DNA of 64,000 nucleotides from Tumebacillus sp. BK434 (GTDB lineage Bacteria; Bacillota; Bacilli; Tumebacillales; Tumebacillaceae). Positions within the stretch are counted from its first letter, which is position 1; every line of letters begins with the position of its first letter. Both the position numbers and the translations under genes were made by a program. The DNA is taken from NCBI RefSeq assembly GCF_004340785.1, contig NZ_SLXS01000010.1, positions 1 to 64,000 of the forward strand, written 5' to 3'. The notes beneath the pieces were generated by a model. The model was not told the origin of the DNA, made no database searches, and saw only the letters and a list, made by a program, of their open reading frames with translations. Below, one piece after another: positions 62,904 through 64,000 of this stretch.

Positions 62904-62943
62904 TTGGTGCTACGTTCGAGAATTACAGGGGGTGTGTGTCATC

Positions 62944-63309
62944 ATGCCAAAAGACATTCGCAACGAACTTGGAACGATTACCTTCGATGAGAACGTGATT
63001 GCCACGGTAGCAGGTTATTCCGCACTGGATTGCTACGGCCTTGTAGGCATGGCGTCCCGCAAACAGGTCAAGGACAGCATCAGCGAACTGCTCGGTCGTG
63101 AAAACATGACCCGCGGTGTGGATGTGCGCATACAGGATGGCGATGTGGTCGTCGATATGTATATTATCGTAAGCTACGGCACAAGAATTTCGGAAGTCGC
63201 ACATAATGTAATGGACAAGGTGAAATACACCCTGGAACACAATCTGGGACTGAAAGTAGAAAAGGTCAATGTGATCGTCCAAGGCGTTCGCGTGACCGGG
63301 GAGAGGTAA
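62944..63309 (+). CDS. yloU: Asp23/Gls24-family envelope stress response protein (YloU)
   Basis: A 121-residue protein of the Asp23/Gls24 family, small membrane-associated proteins linked to cell-wall or alkaline stress. The conserved pattern GTITFDENVIATVAGYSALD then CYGLVGMASRKQV, and IIVSYGTRISEVAHNVMDKV with VNVIVQGVRV is clear. GGGGGTG lies about 9 bases before the ATG; the frame extends upstream but without a better site. It always precedes yloV/fakA. Confidence 0.94.
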   Translation: MPKDIRNELGTITFDENVIATVAGYSALDCYGLVGMASRKQVKDSISELLGRENMTRGVDVRIQDGDVVVDMYIIVSYGTRISEVAHNVMDKVKYTLEHNLGLKVEKVNVIVQGVRVTGER

Positions 63310-63327
63310 AAGGAGGTTTCCATTTAC

Positions 63328-64000
63328 ATGATGCAGGTCTTAAACGGATCTTTGTTCGTGCAAATGGTCTTGCAAGGACATGCGAGCCTGGAACAAAACA
63401 AGGACCGGGTGAATGCCCTGAATGTATTCCCGGTGCCGGACGGCGACACGGGGACCAACATGAGCCTGTCGATGACATCTGGCGTCAATGAGCTCAAACG
63501 ATACATAAACGAACCGCTGCACCGCGCTGCGGAAGCGGTTTCAACAGGGCTGCTGATGGGGGCCCGCGGCAACTCGGGCGTCATTTTGTCGCAGCTGTTC
63601 CGCGGCTTTGCCAAAGGCGTCGCGAAAAAGACAGAAGCCGATGTGAAGACGTTTGCCGACGCTTTCCAAAACGGCGTGACCACCGCGTATTCGGCGGTCG
63701 TCAAGCCGGTCGAAGGCACGATCCTCACCGTTTCGAAAGACGCGGCTGCGGCTGCGCAGACGGCGGCGAAGGACAAGAACGCCACCATTCAGTCGGTGAT
63801 GGAAGCGGTGCTTAACGAAGCGGAGCGCTCCCTCGAGCGCACGCCGGAACTGCTTCCGGTGCTCCGTCAGGCCGGTGTCGTCGATTCCGGCGGACAAGGC
63901 CTGGTCTACATCTACAAGGGCTGGCTGGCAGCGATCAAAGGCGAAAGCGTTTCGGTCGACACCTCGGCTGTCGGCGCGGCACCCGCCAAAGTGTTGACGC
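63328..64000 (+). CDS. fakA: fatty acid kinase catalytic subunit / DAK2 domain protein (partial)
   Basis: The first 224 codons of a YloV/FakA-type protein; the gene continues past the window. The DhaL/DAK2 nucleotide-binding domain shows NALNVFPVPDGDTGTNMSLS (Asp residues for magnesium) and MGARGNSGVILSQLFRGFA, with GGQGLVYIYKGWL further on. FakA with a FakB partner phosphorylates fatty acids from outside the cell. AGGAGG lies 10 bases before two adjacent ATG codons. Confidence 0.93.
   Translation, partial: MMQVLNGSLFVQMVLQGHASLEQNKDRVNALNVFPVPDGDTGTNMSLSMTSGVNELKRYINEPLHRAAEAVSTGLLMGARGNSGVILSQLFRGFAKGVAKKTEADVKTFADAFQNGVTTAYSAVVKPVEGTILTVSKDAAAAAQTAAKDKNATIQSVMEAVLNEAERSLERTPELLPVLRQAGVVDSGGQGLVYIYKGWLAAIKGESVSVDTSAVGAAPAKVLT

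Noticed and set aside
63541-63897. Minus-strand frame opposite fakA
   Set aside because: The plus-strand DAK2 motifs are clear, and the antisense frame has only shadow composition.

Overview
The window looks like a chromosomal segment of a spore-forming, moderately GC-rich Firmicute. The gene order lspA-rluD-pyrR-pyrP-pyrB-pyrC-carAB-pyrK-pyrD-pyrF-pyrE and yicC-remA-gmk-rpoZ-coaBC-priA-def-fmt-rsmB-rlmN-prpC-prkC-rsgA-rpe-spoVM-rpmB-yloU-fakA is the classic Bacillus-type arrangement. spoVM, a YheC/YheD-type spore-coat ATP-grasp gene and a yteA-type gene point to endospore formation. Base composition and gene complement are compatible with Tumebacillus or a related Alicyclobacillaceae genus; that placement is inference, not proof.

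Layout. 1-343: 3' end of a 23S rRNA gene, tRNA-Thr, tRNA-Leu and a terminator. 354-3574: a small membrane protein, a DUF5665 protein, a yteA-like zinc-finger protein and a secreted subtilisin-like protease. 3786-17372: lspA, a pseudouridine synthase and a complete de novo pyrimidine operon with three PyrR-type attenuators (before pyrR, pyrP and pyrB). 17504-25827: a ComFB-like protein, a Crp/Fnr regulator with a perfect inverted repeat at its promoter, an alpha/beta hydrolase, an ABC-F protein behind an attenuator-type leader, a CocE/NonD hydrolase and a chemoreceptor. 25959-36248: an accessory stretch with a 97-residue protein that resembles only the last part of a GlcF-type iron-sulfur subunit, two very small membrane peptides, a subtilase with an apparent Cache-like sensor domain, a DUF2254 protein, a GNAT protein, an esterase, a five-helix membrane protein with a large ectodomain, and spore-coat type genes (YheC/D, glycosyltransferase). 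36321-39745: an ABC-2 exporter (ATPase plus two permeases) and a CvpA-like protein. 39849-46710: rqcH and a divergent large aldo/keto reductase with overlapping promoters, a coiled-coil protein and a calcium-type P-ATPase. 46717-64000: dapF followed by the conserved housekeeping cluster, ending inside fakA.

How the genes work together. The pyr genes convert glutamine, bicarbonate and aspartate to UMP under uridine-nucleotide feedback through PyrR on nascent RNA, with uracil uptake in the same operon. The block from 47720 onward joins RNA turnover, biofilm regulation, nucleotide supply, coenzyme A synthesis, replication restart, start-methionine processing, rRNA modification, the PrkC/PrpC kinase-phosphatase switch, ribosome assembly, spore-coat assembly and fatty-acid kinase. 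The most unusual content is the 25.8-28.7 kb locus (chemoreceptor, miniature CCG protein, two small membrane peptides, Cache-subtilase) and the regulatory leader before the ABC-F gene. No CRISPR array, prophage, transposase or insertion sequence was seen.
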